Origin: Adiantum capillus-veneris
Taxonomy: Eukaryota; Streptophyta; Polypodiopsida; Polypodiales; Pteridaceae
Assembly (NCBI GenBank): GCA_014529385.2
Contig: CM043952.1
Location: 68,019,370 to 68,083,369 of the forward strand
Direction: 5' to 3'
Length of the DNA stretch: 64,000 nucleotides
The translations under genes and the position numbers were made by a program. Shown here piece by piece: positions 62,010-64,000 of the stretch; position 1 is the stretch's first letter, and every line of letters begins with the position of its first letter. The notes beneath the pieces were generated by a model, which ran no database searches, had not been told where the DNA came from, and saw nothing but the letters and a program-made list of their open reading frames with translations.

Positions 62010-62017
62010 CTAATCTA

Positions 62018-62103
62018 ATATAACGTAAATCTAAATCTAACTTAAATAAACGTAAATCTAGTTAAAAATAAACCTAAATCTAATTTAATGTAAGTCTACA
62101 TAT
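62018..62103. repeat. Direct repeat flanking captured HMA piece (right)
   Basis: Counterpart of 61720-61801, in the same orientation, with several substitutions. Confidence 0.75.
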
Positions 62104-62109
62104 AACCTA

Positions 62110-62155
62110 ATCTTTAACGTCTTTTAAGATAGTTTCCTACGACGTTATAACTCTC
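62110..62155 (+). repeat. SINE-like 3' end fragment s9
   Basis: CTTTTAAGATAGTTTCCTAC, then GACGTTATAACTCTC and a TCTTCC(TG)n tail. It matches the 3' end of s10 just downstream. Confidence 0.45.
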
Positions 62156-62204
62156 TTCTTCCTGTGTGTGTGCGCGTGTGTGGATGTGTGTGCCAATAAA
62201 AAGA

Positions 62205-62368
62205 GATAAATGGTATAACCTTTCTATCACCCATGCCAAGTATGATAGATTGATTATGCCATTTCTCTCTTGAATAATAGGTCTTCAGTTCAACTCCTCG
62301 TCGGCTAGATCTTTAGGTCTTTTAATTTTAATTAGTTTCCTACGACGCTCCCTTAGTTTCTCTTTCTT
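62205..62368 (+). repeat. tRNA-derived SINE-like copy s10 (near full length)
   Basis: A-box-like TGATAGATTGA (62243-62253) and B-box-like AGTTCAACTCC (62287-62297) are spaced as in s2. The body GTCGGCTAGATCTTTAGGTC and AGTTTCCTACGACGC is followed by a CT-rich tail. It lies inside CACTA1. Confidence 0.6.
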
Positions 62369-62375
62369 TCTCTCT

Positions 62376-62579
62376 CAATGTGTGTGCGTTTTTTTGGATC
62401 ATATGCATGTTTTCTTTCTCTTTTCCTCTTTCAATGTGTGCGTTTTTTGTTTATGCATGTTCTCTCTCTCTTTTCCTCTCTCAATGCGTGCGTTTTTTGT
62501 TTATGCATGCTCTCTCTCTCTTTTTCTCTCTCAATGTGTGTGTGCATTCTTTGTTTACGTATGTGTGTGCGTTTTTGCA

Positions 62580-62580
<1 letters not shown>
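62376..62580. repeat. 50-bp minisatellite, about four units
   Basis: Units start with CAATG(T/C)GTGTGCG at 62376, 62432, 62482 and 62532. Each contains TTTATGCATG-like and CTCTCTCTC segments. Confidence 0.85.
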
Positions 62581-62589
<9 letters not shown>

Positions 62590-62625
<36 letters not shown>

Positions 62626-62820
62626 AACACTATGTGTGTGTGTGTATGTGTGTGTGTGAGAGAGAGAGTGAGGGAGAGAGAAATAGGGGAAGGGAACATG
62701 AGAATGAGGAGAGGGAAGGAGCATACCTGGCTCTCCTTCCTCTCCTCGTGTGTGTGTGTGTGCGTGTGTGTGTGTGTAAAAGAAAAAGAGAGAGAGAGAG
62801 AGAGAGAAAGAGTGAGGGAG
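62590..62820. repeat. CT, GT and GA microsatellites
   Basis: (CT)n at 62590-62625, GT and GA runs to 62680, then (GT)n(GA)n at about 62750-62810. Open frames through these are low complexity. Confidence 0.9.
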
Positions 62821-62851
62821 AGCGTTACCTGCTCTTTGCTTGAGGGCGTCG

Positions 62852-63044
62852 AAAAACTCAGATCTGAGATCTGAGTTTTTGGGCGCGCTCGGTTATTTTT
62901 TTTACCCCAGCTGGCGTCGCTATGAGCGTCGCTATGAGCGTCGCAAACTTCTTTGTAAATTTGCGACGCTCATAGCGACGCCGGGAATTTTTTTTTTGAG
63001 CGTCGCTGTGTGAGCGTCGCTAATGTGAAGAGTCTCTTGTAGTG
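62852..63044. repeat. CACTA1 right subterminal repeats and TIR
   Basis: It starts with a 29-bp palindrome (AAAAACTCAGATCT arms, 62852-62880). GCGTCGCT words follow, including an inverted pair with 22-bp arms (GCGTCGCTATGAGCGTCGC and its inverse) around a short AT-rich loop. It ends CTCTTGTAGTG. Confidence 0.9.
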
Positions 63045-63401
63045 CCTCTCTCTTGAAATCATAGTCGTCCTCGACTATGAGGTAGAAAAGATAAAGTCTT
63101 AGTCATTAGTCAATCGTACTTAGCGGGTAAAGGATCCCTTTTTACCCTATGACATCTTTCCAAGATGGATGACTAGTCCATTTGGTGCTTGGGAGACATA
63201 GCTGCCGCAAGCATGTCTACTCTTTAGTCCATTTTATTCTCCCAAAGTAGAGTGACAAATTCTACTTGGTGTTTGAGAGACGTCGTCATCACAAACATGA
63301 TTCTAAGCATGCATACTAGTTAAATTTTGTGCACAATTAAAAAGAGGACTAGTCATATAAGACAAAAACATGAGTTATTTAAAAGAAATTTGTACATTTG
63401 C

Positions 63402-64000
63402 TTACTCTAATGTAGCATTGTAAGCATTGAGAAGGTTCATACTATCCTTAAGTTGTACTCCTTGCATCCATTTAGCATCTTCAAAAGGATAATTTTTGAA
63501 CTTAATAAGATACCGTCGGATAATCTTACCATGTCGTAGTACCTTGTCTTCATGCCGAAGGATAGCTTCGGGTTGTAGCACCTCTTCTTGGTCTTCAACT
63601 TCGGGAGGGTCTTCAATAATTGGTTCAATTGGTGGCTCTCCTTTGTAGGGCTTAAGTAAGCTTACATGAAAGGCATTGTGTATAAGCCAATGGTTGGGCA
63701 ACTTGAGTTGATAAGCCGTATCATTGATAGGCTTCAAGATTTGGAAAGGACCATAGTATCTTTTTGCTAGTTTAGCATAATACTTTTGATGGCCCGTAGG
63801 ATTTTTGCCCGTCGTTTGCCTTAATCGAGCCTTAGGAAACTTGAGTAAGACCCAATCATTTTCTTTGAACATTAAGGCTCTTCTGTGCTTATCAGCACCA
63901 GCTTTTTGCCTTTGTTGAGAGATGGCTATAGCCTCCCTAATCTTTTGAAAAGATTCTTGTAGGTCACGGCTATACTCATCGGCGGCGAAGATTTTCCCAT
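63402..64000 (-). pseudogene. B2 integrase C-terminus with chromodomain (partial)
   Basis: The minus strand is open from the window edge to the stop at 63402. It reads KIFAADEYSRDLQESFQKI, ENDWVLLKFPKARLRQTTG, KRYYGPFQIL, WLIHNAFHVSLLKPYKG and the chromodomain-like YLIKFKNYPFEDAKWM. It is almost identical to the same part of B1. It may be an intact coding end; the upstream part is outside the window. Confidence 0.85.

Larger units (their letters stand above)
56781..63044 (-). mobile_element. Complete CACTA (En/Spm) transposon, CACTA1
   Basis: Termini are CACTACAAGAG at 56781 and its inverse CTCTTGTAGTG ending at 63044. The target duplication is CCT (56778-56780 and 63045-63047). The uninterrupted site in B1 reads ATTACCTCTCTC, so the insertion is precisely documented. 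Subterminal regions are packed with GCGTCGCT / AGCGACGC words: 16 in the left end, about 5-7 in the right. It encodes a TNP2 transposase on the minus strand, carries a captured HMA-domain gene piece and contains SINE-like copies. Total length 6264 bp. No second (TNPA-type) gene was recognised. Confidence 0.95.
55151..64000 (-). mobile_element. Chromodomain Ty3/gypsy element B2, interrupted by CACTA1, runs off window
   Basis: Same family and orientation as B1. The 3' LTR is 55151-56698, followed by 3' non-coding sequence to 56780, CACTA1 (56781-63044), more non-coding sequence and the integrase C-terminus from 63402 to the window edge. It is inserted in the CACTA2 transposase fragment; the left flank is ACTAT. 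Confidence 0.87.

Overview
This window is nuclear DNA from a land plant. It holds one clear host gene, a single-exon sterol C-24 methyltransferase of the SMT2 type at 34289-35404 (+). Almost everything else is transposable elements in various states of decay, together with very abundant GA/CT and GT/CA microsatellites. The host-gene protein, the Tat-type and chromodomain Ty3/gypsy elements, Ty1/copia, L1-like LINEs and CACTA transposons all fit a vascular plant. The microsatellite density and TE mix make me think of a fern or another large-genome lineage, but that is only a guess.

Layout. (1) 960-13640: an old L1-like LINE on the minus strand (ORF1 with a DUF4283-like region and a CCHC knuckle, ORF2 with endonuclease and the start of the RT). 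It is split by a full-length Ty3/gypsy Tat-lineage element, A1, at 1258-10207 (-), which has both LTRs and an ACGC target duplication. (2) 13.6-25.7 kb: no genes. The main contents are microsatellites, a roughly 2.95-kb direct segmental duplication (15926-18858 and 19420-22402), and fragments of a short repeat with tRNA-like A and B boxes that I read as a tRNA-derived SINE family. (3) 27.3-31.8 kb: a broken gypsy fragment (B3), a decayed copia element whose RT/RNase H region carries a block of gypsy RT, and a second LINE ORF1 of the coiled-coil/RRM type. (4) 33.8-35.7 kb: the SMT2-like gene. About 1.8 kb downstream is a strong foldback (37170-37345) that resembles a plant microRNA precursor. 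(5) 42.3-64.0 kb: a nested complex. Chromodomain gypsy copy B1 (42324-45589, -) is cut by gypsy A2 (45590-53381, +, same family as A1). A2 is truncated in its 3' LTR and abuts a degenerate CACTA fragment (53382-55150, +). Gypsy B2 (55151 to beyond the window edge, -) is inserted in that fragment. B2 is in turn interrupted by a complete CACTA transposon (56781-63044).

The most interesting unit is this last CACTA element. It has matching CACTACAAGAG termini, a CCT target duplication that can be checked against an uninterrupted copy of the same site in B1, and dense subterminal GCGTCGCT repeats. Its six-exon TNP2 transposase gene can be spliced by eye into an uninterrupted frame of 1104 codons. 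It also carries a captured, broken piece of a heavy-metal-associated (HMA) domain gene.

The retroelements are mostly dead. Where copies can be compared, five of seven in-frame stop codons are C-to-T changes in CAG or CGA codons, as expected from decay of methylated cytosines. Coordinates come from reading the sequence by eye. Element ends are good to the base where TG..CA, CACTA or splice sites fix them, and approximate elsewhere.
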